Origin: Argentina anserina
Taxonomy: Eukaryota > Streptophyta > Magnoliopsida > Rosales > Rosaceae
Direction: 5' to 3'
Length of the DNA: 64,000 nucleotides
Assembly (NCBI RefSeq): GCF_933775445.1
Contig: NC_065873.1
Coordinates: 13,454,001-13,518,000 of the forward strand
A program made the translations under genes and the position numbers. Of the stretch, positions 24,295 through 35,775 are shown piece after piece (positions within the stretch are counted from its first letter, which is position 1; every line of letters begins with the position of its first letter). The notes under the pieces are model-generated. The model was not told the origin of the DNA. It did no database searches and saw only the letters and a program-made list of their open reading frames with translations.

Positions 24295-24330
<36 letters not shown>
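23502..24330. other. Upstream region of carbonic anhydrase copy 1, distal part
   Basis: Matches copy B up to about 23705. From there to about 25130 copy A has ~1.4 kb that copy B lacks, either deleted in B or inserted in A. No gene. A (TA)n run is at 24297-24330. Confidence 0.5.
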
Positions 24331-24332
<2 letters not shown>

Positions 24333-24339
24333 CAGTCTC

Positions 24340-24613
24340 TTTCTAGAACGGAACTTCGTTTTGAAATTAAAGTGTTGAGGTTCTTATTTGACTAGTTTTC
24401 GGTCATTTTTTCACATCTCCACTATTTAGTAGTTAGATATGTATGTGTAGATCATCCATACCGAATTTCATCAAATTTGGTGATCGTTAAGGTATCAAAA
24501 CGCTATTAAATCTATGAACCAACTGATATGTTCAACTAGAACTGTTCTTATAAATCATAATTGTGAAAACTCAAACGGTCACCAAATTAAATAAAATTTT
24601 GTATGAATAATCT

Positions 24614-24655
<42 letters not shown>

Positions 24656-24660
24656 GGGGC
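24340..24660. mobile_element. Partial MITE of the same long-arm family
   Basis: The left arm with CACATCTCCACTATTTAG, GTGTAGATCATCC and TTTGGTGATCGTTAAGG pairs with GGTCACCAAATTAAATAAAATTTTG and AATCTACAC to the right. It ends in a (TA)n run at 24622-24655. A second fragment with similar CATCTCCACCGTCCAA sequence follows at 24660-24800. Confidence 0.6.
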
Positions 24661-24799
24661 TTTTCAGGTAAGGAGGCCCTTATCTTAGCTTAAGGTACGG
24701 ATTTTCATTTTTGACCAACGTTTTGATCTAGTTTTCACATCTCCACCGTCCAATATTTAGGCTATAACGTATAGATCATCTCCACCATCCAATATCTAT

Positions 24800-26850
24800 A
24801 TATATATATATGCACACATGCTACACGTACTAACATAGAACCTTTAATGCATGCATATACATTTTAAAGAAGTCTTCGTAATTAAGTAAAATTGTGTAGG
24901 TTTTACTAATTATCCTTTCAAGTAAAATACTAATCATCCTTGACCCAAGGAAATTGTGTTATCGCATTATCATTTTATCTATATATAATCCCCTATGTGG
25001 TTGATAGTACGTAGTAAGTCTTTCTAATGTATCCATCTCACGCCAATATATATACCATATAGATCACAATTTCATTTGATTTGATTGATCTTGTAATGAT
25101 TTATATTTGGTGTGTAAATGCTAAAACATGTGCATGCAATTCTTCAAGTCGAACAAACTATACATCAAATATATAAGATATTTTTGATGATTGTCCTGAT
25201 GAGATGTAATTGGCACAACTAATACCTAATACACATATGCAGTTCATTTTTCAAATGTCCAATAGTCCTGTTGTGGAAAATCAGGTCATATATGTGTATC
25301 TCCCCAGGATTTCGACCAAAAATTATGCCTTTCCAAATAAAAACTCCAGTAGATTGATTAAGTCATATGGGTTATATGTATATCTCTTTAATTCTTTATA
25401 TATAGTACACTTGTGGACCTGTGGTCGTGAAGGAATTTACACTGAGATAATGGAGAGAAGGTGAAGATGATGAATGGATTCAATGTATTCTTCTCAATGA
25501 CATTTGGTTACTCGCAACTAATTGGTTAAATATAAAGAAAAAAAGATGGAACGAATTATCGAAGTATCCAACCACTCTAACCTACTAAAGGAAAAAAGCT
25601 ACCAACTATACATTAAAATACTACTCTTTGTACAGATCAGCTGAAAAAAATGGACGAGGTCAAGTAGCTTGACCAAGAAGAAACTGGTCTGATTTTTGGA
25701 GAGAAATCCACAAACAGTTTTAATTAGCTTTTAACGCTAGGGTTCCAGCATTAAATGCTTAGGGCACAATTGCTTCCAAACCGATCTAGTCGATCAAACC
25801 ATGGTCACCATATATATACGATGCTTCATGCCTCCATAAAATTCCCACATCCTTCAATAGGGGTCAACAAAAACAAAGAGAATTGTATCAATGTCGAAGG
25901 GTTTTAGTTAGTTGTTCTTCATGTATATGATGCCGATTTATCATTTATACAATTTGGATTTATTTGTCTGATCTCTTGGTTGCACGTATTCTCTCTTTTC
26001 TTTTTTTGTAATTGGTTGCATGCATGAGTGGAAGAGCTTATGTACATTCGTATTTCTTGTGGGGAATGAGTTTTGAAACTATGGCCAATCGAGAAAGGTA
26101 AAGCCTATCCGCGCGTATGCCGTGGTTTGGTTAATTCAGTAACCTAATTAAAAATGTTGATGTTATGAGTTATTTAATAATTTTTTTAAGACGGGCTAAA
26201 GCTAGCTAGTGCTATACTTTTGGTTTTGGTTCATAGAAATAAAGCATTTGGGATCGAGAAGGTTTGCCTCGTTCACCTTGTACGTTGTTGACGTTGGTTT
26301 TCATTTATTACTTCCAAGGTTCGAGGCTTTCTGTTGGTTGTATGATCCACCTCAACACCACTTAAAATCACAAATGTATTAGAAGTTTATGACTATTTAC
26401 TTAATTTAAGCGCCACTTAAACTCTACTATTAATATAATAAAAGGAACTGGACGTGAGGCTAGCCTCCCAACTAGACTGGAACCAAATCCCTTTAAAAAA
26501 AACACCACTAATCAAATTGAAACATATATAAGTCTATTTGAGTGAGACCGTTAATCTCAACCAATTAGCCTAATGTTGAAGTTGCCAAGCAAATTACACA
26601 CACGAGAATATGCAGTCCATGCATTCTAATTCATAAAAAAAAAAAAACATCGTAAAAAACAAAACATGTAAAAGATGGTACGTAGGATTACAACAATACG
26701 ACTAATTTGTTTTCCACCATTGTCATGATTTGTGGTCCATTGTTGGTGTTTTAATTCAGTTCCTCGTGGTGCGATTATTCAAAGAGGAAAATTTATCCAC
26801 GTAATTGAAGAATAGTACGTACGTGATATATATTACTCTAGGTAGCTGGT
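24800..26850 (+). promoter_or_regulatory. Upstream region of carbonic anhydrase copy 1, proximal part
   Basis: No gene. The parts from 25140 to 25900 and from 25900 to 26280 match copy B with many small indels. The last 100 bases before the TATA box are strongly conserved between copies, which suggests they hold core promoter function. Confidence 0.5.
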
Positions 26851-26851
26851 G

Positions 26852-26859
26852 TATAAATA
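26852..26859 (+). promoter_or_regulatory. TATA box of carbonic anhydrase copy 1
   Basis: TATAAATA in the context GCTGGTGTATAAATAGGCCC. The transcript would start near 26885; a 5'UTR exon ends at 26940 before GTACGT, and a leader intron runs to 27155. Confidence 0.8.
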
Positions 26860-27179
26860 GGCCCTTAATTGGCTGCAAAGATGCACAAATCAGATCGCTC
26901 TTATTTAACATTCAATCTTTCATAGAGAAGCCCTTCAAACGTACGTACGATTATATTCCTTTCTGGCTACTTGATTAGTAGATAGAGAAAGGCAACTGTC
27001 TATATGTTCGTTTACAATTAACGTGTTACTCTTTTGCTTGGTTAATTTTCATAGTACGCATGCATGCTAAATCGTATTTGCAATTAGAGATCAAATAATC
27101 AATTGTAGTGACAAATTTTAGTATTTCTGTTTCCCTCATCTCTTCCTCATTGCAGAAAGACTGAAAGAGAGTAGACGAA

Positions 27180-28938
27180 ATGGCTAGCCAGTTGGCAATT
27201 CATCGGTTGAACAAGTTTCTCAGGTATACCTAGCTAGGGCATCCATGCCGGGATTGCCGGCCGGCTAGGTACAATAAGCATTTTCGATTACTTATATGAC
27301 ATGATATATAGTATATATCTTGTTCAAAGAAACCGCATAATAACCTAAATGTTTTCGTGGTCAATCATCTACTAGAACTAGAACGATTGATGATCCACCC
27401 AAATTATTATTTCAGATCATTAATTGAACTAATTAAAGGTTTACTATTGATCGAGCATAGATTTATCTTAGACTAGTAAACTTGGTAGACTATTAAACTT
27501 TTTTGGCCCACTTTTAAGTTTTAACTACTTCTGGTTCCGTTCAGGGAGAAGGAAGAATTGGATGCAGTCGCTGCTGCCAAAATTGACAAGCTAATTGCGG
27601 AGTTGCAAAGGCCTGGTAATCATCATTTCGATCCAGTTCAAAGGATCATAGATGGCTTCATGGACTTCAAGATCCACAAATTCGAGTATGATATGCATCT
27701 ATGCATCTTCAAGTAAACACTACATTTCTGATCTCTAGCGATATACTCATATACAGATATTTATACAATCCTTTCGTGCTTATCTTGCAGCAAATGCCCA
27801 TATCTGTTCGACCAGCTTGCCTTAGGACAATGGCCCAAAGTATGATATTATCAGCGGTTTACTAGCTAGTATATTAAGCCAGCCTTAATAATATGATTGA
27901 AGTGATCATCAACAACTTGATTGATGTTTAAAATATACTTGAATGCAGTTTCTGGTGTTTGGATGCTCAGACTCTCGAGTGAGCCCCTCTATTATCCTTA
28001 ACTTCAAACCTGGGGAGGCCTTCATGGTCCGCAACATTGCTAGCTTGGTTCCTGCATTTGACCAGGTACTTAATTACTGGTAGTATCTCAACTGATCGAG
28101 TTATTAATCACTCATAAAATCCTCAGATATTTTGAATTTGATTTATAAAAGAGTCATCTTCATAAAATCAGTCCTAAAGAATATGTATGTACTCATCTTA
28201 ATTCGTTATATGAATTCACAGCTAAGATACTCAGGAACGGGAGCAATCATAGAATATGCTGTTACCCATCTTCATGTAAGAATTGCAATACGATTTCAAT
28301 ATATCTATTGACTATGCGTGTTTATCATCAAACTATGTATTGATGTTTGCTAGCTGACAATAAGAACAAAATTCTGTAGGTGGAGAACATTTTGGTTATT
28401 GGGCATAGTAGCTGTGGTGGGATAAAGAGGCTTATGGAGCATCCAGAAGATGGCAGTGTTCCCTTGTAAGTCTATCATTAGTGTAACAATCTTGTTTTTC
28501 ACAGTTAATTTTATTCGTCGGCGACGTTCTTAATGGCATCTATTTTCTTGATTCACCGATCTTACTGAAATTTGCAGTGACTTCATAGATGACTGGGTTA
28601 ACATTGCCGTAGAGGCCAAGAATAAAGTTAAAGCACAAGGAAAAGGGAATGATGCTTGTGCTAGGGTAAGATATATATCATTCTAATATGAATCTCTTTG
28701 TAATAGCTCTACCATTACCATCCATAACCGAAACAAATATTTGCAGGAAGCTGTCAATGTCTCTCTAGAAAACCTGCTAACTTATCCTTACGTTCGGAAG
28801 GCGTCATCGGAAAGGAAGCTAGCAGTTAGAGGTGGTTACTACGACTTCGTTAATGGTGTTTTCGAGCTGTGGGAGAAACACGACTCTCACATTTCACCCC
28901 CCATGATCATACCGTCACATCCTATTAATAGTACTTAA
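27180..28938 (+). CDS. Beta-carbonic anhydrase, copy 1
   Basis: Coding exons are 27180-27223, 27545-27685, 27791-27839, 27949-28065, 28222-28275, 28380-28465, 28578-28665 and 28747-28938: 771 bases, 256 residues. It hydrates CO2 to bicarbonate. Zinc ligands are Cys84 (in CSDSR), His144 and Cys147 (in GHSSCGG), and the Asp86/Arg88 dyad is intact. Further family signatures are [14 protein letters not shown] and [12 protein letters not shown]. The N-terminus starts directly with a short helical region and has no long Ser/Thr-rich transit peptide, so a cytosolic or membrane-associated isoform is more likely than the chloroplast one. All introns are GT-AG and phase-consistent. A leader intron lies upstream. 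Its twin at 40744 differs at roughly a dozen residues plus one inserted codon. Confidence 0.96.
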
Positions 28939-29700
28939 CGTACTATGCTATGTACGCGTACTTTTGATTTTTGAAGTCCAATTATGTGTGTATCTGTATC
29001 TTTGAATTGAATAAGTGACGCTAATATAAAGCAAATGAACGTACTACTAGCTAGGGCTAGTGGTACTGGTTCATAGTTATGTATGTTATATTATCAAATT
29101 TTCTGGCCAATGTTCATGTAATGTTGCTTGCGGTTGAACTACTGGAATTTTAATTTCAATGCCTCCATGCATCCTCGCGGTTAACTAGAAGAATAAATGT
29201 ACTAAAGAACAATAACAACTAAATTATTGGAACACAACCCTAAATCGATGCATAAGTTAGGATCTTGTTAGTTTCTCCATCATGTTATTAGAGGCATTAT
29301 CAACCACAATGCCGAACGCGATCTCGATACTCCAGTTCAGTAATCAAGACTCTATTGTTAGACCATTTACCTTTCTCAAATGATCAGGAATTCTTTTATG
29401 CAAAGTCCAAGTGTCCTTTATGAAATTAATGGGCAGCGAGTACTATTAATCATAATTAATTGGACCGATGTTAATGAAGGTACTAGTGGTAAGTGGAACC
29501 CTACTGTTAGAAAAAAAATTTCAATCCTCCCGAGAACCATAACCCGATCTTTTATTTTTTGGTCTGAAAACCATAACCCGATCAAAAGCCAAATACTCCC
29601 TGATTTTCTCCTTTCCAGACAAATATGGCTAGCTAGGAACATCATATTGTGAATGACAATTTATCTCTAACTATCATCCTAGCACTTGCAATGTTTTGTT
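28939..29700 (+). other. 3'UTR and downstream flank of carbonic anhydrase copy 1
   Basis: Matches 42456-43360 in copy B. No gene. Poly(A) signals are not clear; AATAAG occurs near 29009. Confidence 0.5.
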
Positions 29701-29719
29701 GGGATCATAAAATCGAGGT

Positions 29720-30065
29720 TTTAGATTGCCTCCTCCTTCAGCAGCATCAAAGAAAAAGTGATATCATTTCTTTGATAAAATGTATGCGTGACACTTTCTG
29801 CATTAGTATTACATGTGAGTGCCCTGGTTATCATTTTGTAGCTCATGAAATAGCGTGCATAAGTCCGCGGACAATATTTGCATATTGCTCTCGATCGGTT
29901 TCGCCATCTTTATACATTATACCATATATGTTCTTCAACTTCACAAAGTGCAACCCAAACTTCCGGCTGATTCTTCCTCTTTACAGCTTCTTCATCAATA
30001 CTTGGTGGATTCGTGCTCAGAGTAATTTGTATAAAATACCGTATGCGTCCTCCAATGATGCATGA
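29720..30065 (-). pseudogene. BED-type zinc-finger fragment, copy A
   Basis: On the minus strand, reading from about 30060, it shows KRKNQPEVWV followed after frame changes by ICKYCPRTYAR. That resembles the W...C..C start of BED fingers found in hAT transposases and domesticated plant BED proteins. Copy B (43400-43700) preserves the AKCKYCPRTYA part more clearly. Short, frame-broken and without a dimerisation domain, it is a relic. The identification rests on one half of the finger only. Confidence 0.45.
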
Positions 30066-30113
30066 TTCTGTTGTAGGAGTTCTCACGGTAGACTCACTCG
30101 GACTAAGTGGATG

Positions 30114-32651
30114 TGTCACGATCCCAAAATTTCAAGTATGAAACTCAAATTTCGAAGTCATGAAAAACTCTAAAACAATCTCAATAAATCGAAATCATTT
30201 TAATGTCACAGCGGATCATTTCTGAGTTCAAAATACAACTCAGTCAAACCGATTATTACAAACCAAATTTATAATTCGACATTATAACAAATGGAAATGT
30301 ATAAATCCTCACAAAATCCTCACATAAATCCAAATAAAATCCTCACCACAAGATGGAAATAAATGACTTCGAGTCTTCAGAGTTGTCCGTCGATTTCCAC
30401 TAATCCACACCCGTGGAATTATCCCCTACACCATCGAATAGGTGCACTGGGATTGTAAACACAAACCCGGTAAGTTTTGCAGCTCGTATGAGTAAAAACA
30501 ATAAATACAACTCGTATAAAAATATATACGAAAATCCACAAAACATCAATTATAAATGCACTCATGACTCATTAGACGACCCATCTGGTTGTCTAATAAT
30601 GTGAAAATATATATGCTCATGAGAAGTTGGGCAACCCCTCTGTTTACCCAAATGCATTTATAATACTGATACTCATGAGTGCTGGTACACCTCTGTTACC
30701 CCTCATTTAGTACGCCGCCGACATTGGACAACCTCATGTTACCCAATATCAAAAATATGGGTACTCATAAGCCGATAACCCATCTGTTACCTCTTATGCA
30801 GTACCCCGACAGACAAACTAGAGCTCTAACTGTATCATAACTTTCGCCCGGCCAAAGGGTAGGTTCCGACATGCCAACACATCCGAAGACAAAAAAACAC
30901 GTCTGAAGACATAAACACGTCCGAAGACAAAAACACGTCCGAAGACAACAACACGTCCGAAGACAAAAACGTTTTAACAAACTCCATGTTAAAACCAAAT
31001 ATAATAAACATCACATTATATTGTACAAATCGAATCAACATACTCAATATATAAATCTCAACACTAAAATGAACTTATTCACAATGGAAATTACAATAGT
31101 ATATAATATAGCAAACCATATATATGTACCTATTTACCATTTATACACATATACAATCTATTATATCAAATACATATCATAGTTCATCCTTTAAACTTTA
31201 GCATATTCCTGAATCTACGCAAGGGTAGATTCGTCATTGTGAGATTTTACTCACTTTATAATCTCGAGCGTTATTTCCACGTTTCCGAACGTAAATCTTT
31301 TACTTGAAGTATCGATCACCTTGAAAAAATAAGAAGTGAACTTAGAATCATTGCGTAAAACCTTAAATGCCGAAATAATAATAATATTTCTCCGTTCAGC
31401 ATTTTTTGGTTTTTTACGAAATTACTGTGCACGTAGTTAATCTTTACGTATTTACTATTCATGTATTTCTATACAAATACATATCCATTACGTATTTATG
31501 TACATGTACATACTGTTTATGTATTGATGTACATATGTATACTATTCAATCGTAAATACTGTCTCAGTAAATAATAATTACGATTTACCCTTTCGAAATT
31601 AATTTTATATTTATTGTACGTAATTTACATTTACAATTACAATACGTAAAATAAATTCACATTTACCATACGTAAATCACTTTTACATTTACCGTACGTA
31701 AAATGTTTTTTTTTACAAAATTACTGTTCACGCACCGCTCACTGTGACTGCGCGTGGGGCCCATGCGCCGACTGCGACACCGGCGCCTAACACGCCACCG
31801 CCTTCCCAAAACTCTTCCTTTCTTCCTCCTCTACCCTCTTCGGTCTCAGACCGCCTCTAGGCTACCTCACCTTCCCTCACGCGCCGCCTACGGTGGCGAT
31901 ATCTCCCCCCCCCCCTCCTCCTCCGCTCCTCCTCCTCCGATCCACAACCAAAACCCCACCAAATCGATAAACAACCACACCAATCAAACAAACAAGCAAA
32001 CCCTTACCTCGACAAAGGTCGAGAACCACCGGAAATCACCAGAGATGGAGCTCGACTGTGGCGGAGGAAATCGCGCTCTCGGGTTGGAGCGCGAAGGCTC
32101 ACGGCGGCGCGAGAAGGTGCGTCGACCTCGGGGTCGACTGCGGAGGGCCGTACGATACTTCCTGGGCCGGCGGTGAGAGTCATGGACGGCCGAAGGGAGG
32201 AGATCGCCGGCGTGTGTTTTCTGAAGGAGAGAGAGAGAGAGAAATCGGGGAGAGAGAAGGAGAGGGAGGCGGGGTGAGGAGAGAGAGAGGGGTTTCCTGA
32301 AATGGAAACTCTAATCTCAAAAATTTCTTTTTTAAACTCGTTTCCAAAATCGGAAACTAACTTCCAACGTTAATAACTTTCACGTCCGACGTCCGATTCG
32401 AACGCGTGACATGTCCACGAACTCGTATCGACGAGCTCTACAACTTTTGTGAAATAAGTTTTCAAAAACGAGCGACGAAGTAAAAGTCGATTCTCACGTC
32501 GCTGAAATGTAACGTTTTTCTAAATCACATTTCCAATAACGTTTTCGATTTCCGACATCGCAAAGTGAACCAAACACGTTTAATGAATTACACAAACATT
32601 ATAAACTTAGAAACAACCCAATAAATCGTTCTGAAAAATCGGGTTATTACA
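30114..32651 (-). mobile_element. Solo LTR, minus orientation (2.54 kb)
   Basis: It starts TGTCACGATCCC and ends GGGTTATTACA. Flanks are GGATG (30109-30113) and GGAGG (32652-32656), 4 of 5 bases alike. The inverse copy lies at 32941. Ends of the form TGTAATAACCC...GGGATCGTGACA resemble LTRs of Tekay/Del-type chromoviruses, but no coding region is present to confirm. Inside are CGTCCGAAGACA tandem repeats (30880-30970), TACGTAAA-rich repeats (31430-31710) and a GC-rich block (31740-32300) that yields chance ORFs. Copy B lacks the insertion. Confidence 0.75.
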
Positions 32652-32940
32652 GGAGGAATATAAATAGGCGTATGCATTATACATTCGGTACTCTATAAAT
32701 AACAAATAACATAAACAATTAATTGAAATCAAACCCCATTTCCTTGAAAATTGAAACTAAATGAATATGAGAAGCGACTCGGCAAGACCAATTTTTGACC
32801 CGTTTGAGGCGTTCTTGGTCGGTTTTTGTTAGTTTGGTGCTTCTCAGTTCTATCACCAACTCAGTTATTATGATTTAGTCTGGCCGATTTTGGCTCCCGG
32901 TTCGGTTTCTGTCCTTCACTCAATTTGTCAATATGATGAG
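32652..32940 (+). other. Spacer between inverted solo LTRs
   Basis: Duplication sequence matching 44380-44635 of copy B. No gene. Confidence 0.6.
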
Positions 32941-35606
32941 TGTAATAACCCAAATTTTCAATACCATTTCTTTTAATTTATCAAAAATTAAGAGAATGGT
33001 AATTTGATTAAATTCACATTTTACGCCTTTTATTTTGTCGTTGTTCGAAGTAGAAATTGGTTTCAAGAGCCAAAAGTGTGTTATTTGATTAAGTTCATTT
33101 GACCCAAGAGTCGACTTTTAATCCGTCACTCTTTTCAGGAAACTTCCTTCACGAAAGTCGTAGAATTCGTCAATACGAATTCGTAGACGCGCAGAACGCT
33201 TTAATCGGATGTCGTATGTGGAAGTTGTTAGTAACGGAAGTTTGGTTTCCGATTTTGGAAATAGTATAAAAGGAAGGAGAGGAGATTAGAAATCAGAAAA
33301 TCAGTTTTTTTCCAAAATCAGATCGGATACTGTTCACCCGATCCAAAAATTTTCTCCGGCCGATTTCTCCACCATCCGACGTCGCCTCGTGTCGTGCCAC
33401 CTATCAAACTGACGGGCTCGACGATCTCCATCTTTTGGGCTACGCCTTGCACTCCGGCGACAACCACACACAGTGCAGCAACTGCCGGAAGTTTCTACTG
33501 TGTCGGCGCCGCCTCCTCCGACCACCATAGCTCGAGATTCTTGGGGGGTTTTGTTTGTCTCAGTCCCAGCAACATTCCCACAAAAGGAATCGAGCCAACT
33601 GGAAGTGTAAGTACCTGAATCAAGAATTTCAATTTCTAGTGTCTGTGAATAGTGCCGAATTTATGTTCTTCGTCGTTTGAACTGTTTAGGCTTGGATTTA
33701 GACCTTGGTGTCAACTAGAAAGTTGTTGGAAATGTTGTTTAGGTTGTGGTGGTGAAATTTGGTGATGATTGGTGGCGGTCGCTGAAAAGTGACGCCGCAT
33801 GAATAGTACTGTGAATAGTGTTCTGCAACAGTAATGTGAACAGAGTTTTGGCAAAACAGTAACAGCGAACAGTGTCATGACAAACAGTAAATGTGAACAG
33901 TGTTTTGGCGAAACAGTAACAGCGAAGAATGTCATGACAAACAGTAACTGTGAACAGTGTTTTGGTAAAAAAACAGTAACTGTGAACAGTGTTTTAGTAA
34001 AAAACTGTAATTAATAAATCATGAACAGTGTTCTGTGAACAATGTTTTATGAACAACATTTAGTTATACTGAAATCGTCACCTGGTATTTTAAGTATCAT
34101 TTTCTAAGCATTTATCATGCTATTAGGTGACTGACGAAACAAGTGAAAAAATTACTTTCAGTGTCGTGGAAGTTGCACGCAGGAAGGAAGGTGAGTAAAA
34201 TCTTACATATTTTTACGAATCTACCCTTGTGGAGATTCAAGATGTTGCAAGAGTTTTTAATATTGAATTATGTTATGTATACGATATAGTGGATAACATA
34301 TATATTGTATAAATGGTAATAAGTACATATATATATAGTTTGCTATATTCTATATTGTTTTGAATTCATTGGAATTGGTCATTTCGATGACGAGAATTAA
34401 ATATTAAGCATGTGATTTAATTTGTACAATATGAGGTGTGATTATTGTACGTGGTTTTAACATGGTGTTTGTTAAAACGTTTTGTCTTCGGACGTGTTTA
34501 TGAAATATGACATGTATATGATATAGCGGATTATATATATATTGTATAAATGGTAAATAGATACATATATATATATATAGTTTGCTATATAATATACTGT
34601 TATGATTTTATCGTGATGATGTCATTTTGATGACGAGATTGTATATCGAGCATGTGATTTTGATTTGTACAATATGATGTGAGATTATTGTACGTGATTT
34701 TAACATGGAGATTTAAAATGTTGATTTGTCTTCGGACTTGATTTTTGTACAATATGATGTGAGATTATTGTACGTGATTTTAACATGGAGATTGTTAAAA
34801 TATTGATTTGTCTTCGGACTTGATTTTTGTACAATATGATGTGAGATTATTGTACGTGTTTGGCAAGTCGGAACCTAGCCTTTGGCCGAGCGAAAGTTAC
34901 GATACAGTTACAGCTCTAGTCTGTCTGCTGGAGTACTGCATGTGAGGTAACAGGTGGTTATCGGCTCATGAGTACTCATATTTTTGGATGTTAGGTAGCA
35001 GGAGGTTGCCCAATATCGGCGGTATACTACGTGAGGGGTAACATATGTGTACCAGCGTTCATTAGTACCTGTATTATAAATGTATTTGGGTAACCAGAAG
35101 GGTTGCCCGATTTCTCATGAGGACTTTCGTTTTCATATTTTGGACAACCAGATGGGCCGTCCATCGACTCATGAGTGCATTTATATTTGATGTTTTTGTG
35201 GATTTTCGTATATATTGATATGCGAGTTTTATTGTTGTTTTTACTCATACGAGCTGTAAAGCTTACTGGGTTTGTATTTACAATCCCGGTGCACCAATTC
35301 GATGGTGTAGTGGATACTCCGCAGTTGTGGATTAGCGGGAATTGACGGACCGCTCAGAGGACTTGAAGATATTTAGTTCCAGCTTGTGTGAGGATTTTGT
35401 GCGATTTTCTTGTGAGGATTATACATTTCCATTTGTTATAATGTCGAATTATAATTTGGTTTGTAATAATCGGTTTGACTGAGTGGTATTTTAAACTCAG
35501 AGATGATCCGCTGTGATATTTTAAATGATTTCGATTCATTGAGATTGTTTTGGTGTTTCACGACTTTGAAATTTTGAGTTTTTATGCTCGAAATTTCGGG
35601 ATCGCT
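32941..35606 (+). mobile_element. Solo LTR, plus orientation (about 2.67 kb)
   Basis: It starts TGTAATAACCC, inverse to the end of the LTR at 30114-32651. A TATA box is at 33265-33271 (TATAAAA). It ends in GGGATCG, the expected final TGACA being absent, so the right edge is slightly eroded. Landmarks shared in inverse with the other copy include TTCGGACGTGTTT, GAATCTACCCTTG and the TATAGTTTGCTATAT blocks. Copy B of the duplication lacks it (44635). Confidence 0.75.
33800..34050 (+). repeat. GTGAACAGTGTTTTGG minisatellite in the solo LTR
   Basis: Six or more imperfect units of about 30-60 bases built from GTGAACAGTGTTTTGG and AAACAGTAAC. Array expansion partly explains why this LTR is longer than its partner. 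Confidence 0.8.
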
Positions 35607-35674
35607 AGGGAAAAAATGTATTTGTTTCACTCTGCCCCAGGTCAAGCCATTTCATTACAACCAAAGTCTTCATC

Positions 35675-35678
<4 letters not shown>

Positions 35679-35715
<37 letters not shown>
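35679..35715 (+). repeat. (CT)n microsatellite in the copied F-box leader
   Basis: About 18 CT units; the intact F-box gene has only a few at the matching place (44760-44785), so the tract expanded after duplication. Confidence 0.9.
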
Positions 35716-35717
<2 letters not shown>

Positions 35718-35775
35718 CCCTCTCTTCTCTCTCACTCTCCCTATTCCTATTCCGATCCAGTCCTCAACTCCGTCC

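Noticed and set aside
29649..30065. 138-codon plus-strand ORF
   Set aside because: Opposite strand of the BED-finger relic; no conserved features of its own.
31754..32300. Pro/Arg-rich ORFs in a GC-rich block
   Set aside because: Lies inside a solo LTR; overlapping frames both open because of base composition and CT/GA repeats.
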